Source of the DNA: an uncultured Verrucomicrobiales bacterium | GTDB taxonomy: Bacteria; Verrucomicrobiota; Verrucomicrobiia; Verrucomicrobiales; Akkermansiaceae | Length of the DNA stretch: 55,170 bases | Assembly (NCBI GenBank): GCA_937916505.1 | Contig: CALFSW010000173.1 | Coordinates: forward strand, 1 to 55,170 | Direction: 5' to 3' | Shown: positions 55,113 through 55,170 of the stretch, piece after piece | Numbering within the stretch: the first letter of the stretch is position 1 | Layout: each line of letters opens with the position of its first letter | Notes under the pieces: generated by a model | Seen by the model: only the letters and a program-made list of their open reading frames with translations | What the model was told of the DNA's origin: nothing | Databases searched by the model: none | Position numbers and translations under genes: made by a program

Positions 55113-55170
55113 GTTGGCAGGGCGTTTGGTTGGCTGGGCTATTCTTGGATGGGGGCTGCGGTTTTGATGA

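Overview
The window looks like a chromosomal segment of a verrucomicrobial bacterium, probably of the Verrucomicrobiae/Akkermansia side of the phylum. The main reason is a five-gene block (26191-33561) with the same order and architecture as the Akkermansia muciniphila Amuc_1102-1101-1100-1099-1098 type IV pilus-like locus. Supporting signs are a PEP-CTERM protein, a Verru_Chthon cassette A-like giant pseudopilin, ASPIC/UnbV-FG-GAP proteins, thrombospondin-3-like DGDG motifs, and a Rho factor with a lysine/alanine-rich N-terminus. The assignment rests on recognised families, not on a database search.

Layout: 1-3163 holds a partial HEAT-like ORF, a sugar/inositol-type ABC permease, myo-inositol oxygenase and a secreted phosphodiesterase, an apparent inositol use module. 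3214-4593 (minus) is a Tat-exported deacetylase-like protein. 4958-11128 is a tightly overlapping Mrp Na+/H+ antiporter operon (mrpA with fused mrpB, then C, D, E, F, G) that ends in a NaChBac/NavAb-type voltage-gated sodium channel. 11295-14732 is one long FG-GAP/ASPIC-thioredoxin-TPR reading frame interrupted by a single in-frame TGA, followed at SECIS-like distance by a hairpin. 14865-16815 holds a PEP-CTERM protein and a LamG-VanZ protein.

16941-23084 is a minus-strand block: an M3 oligopeptidase, then an apparent operon running blaI repressor, M56 (BlaR1-like) membrane protease, a small frame-shifted ORF, a membrane-anchored terpene-cyclase-fold repeat protein and a membrane-anchored helical protein, closed by a terminator. 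23359-26033 carries a DinG-type helicase and, convergent, type I AroD. 26191-33617 is the pilus-like cluster with its terminator. coaE and rho overlap by ATGA (33678-36154).

36310-41509 encodes a secreted DGDG-motif protein and a furin/kexin-like subtilase. 41599-43140 holds rnd and a zinc-ribbon membrane protein. gyrB-gyrA (43234-48447) end in a strong terminator. 48557-53943 holds the Verru_Chthon A-like protein and two related secreted proteins. The window closes with gap, which has a good sigma70 promoter, a leader hairpin and a terminator. I saw no tRNA, rRNA, insertion sequence or CRISPR array.

The themes are sodium/pH homeostasis (Mrp plus BacNav), envelope and surface biology (pilus-like secretin complex, pseudopilin, proteases, PEP-CTERM protein) and a few housekeeping genes (gyrBA, rho, coaE, rnd, gap, aroD).
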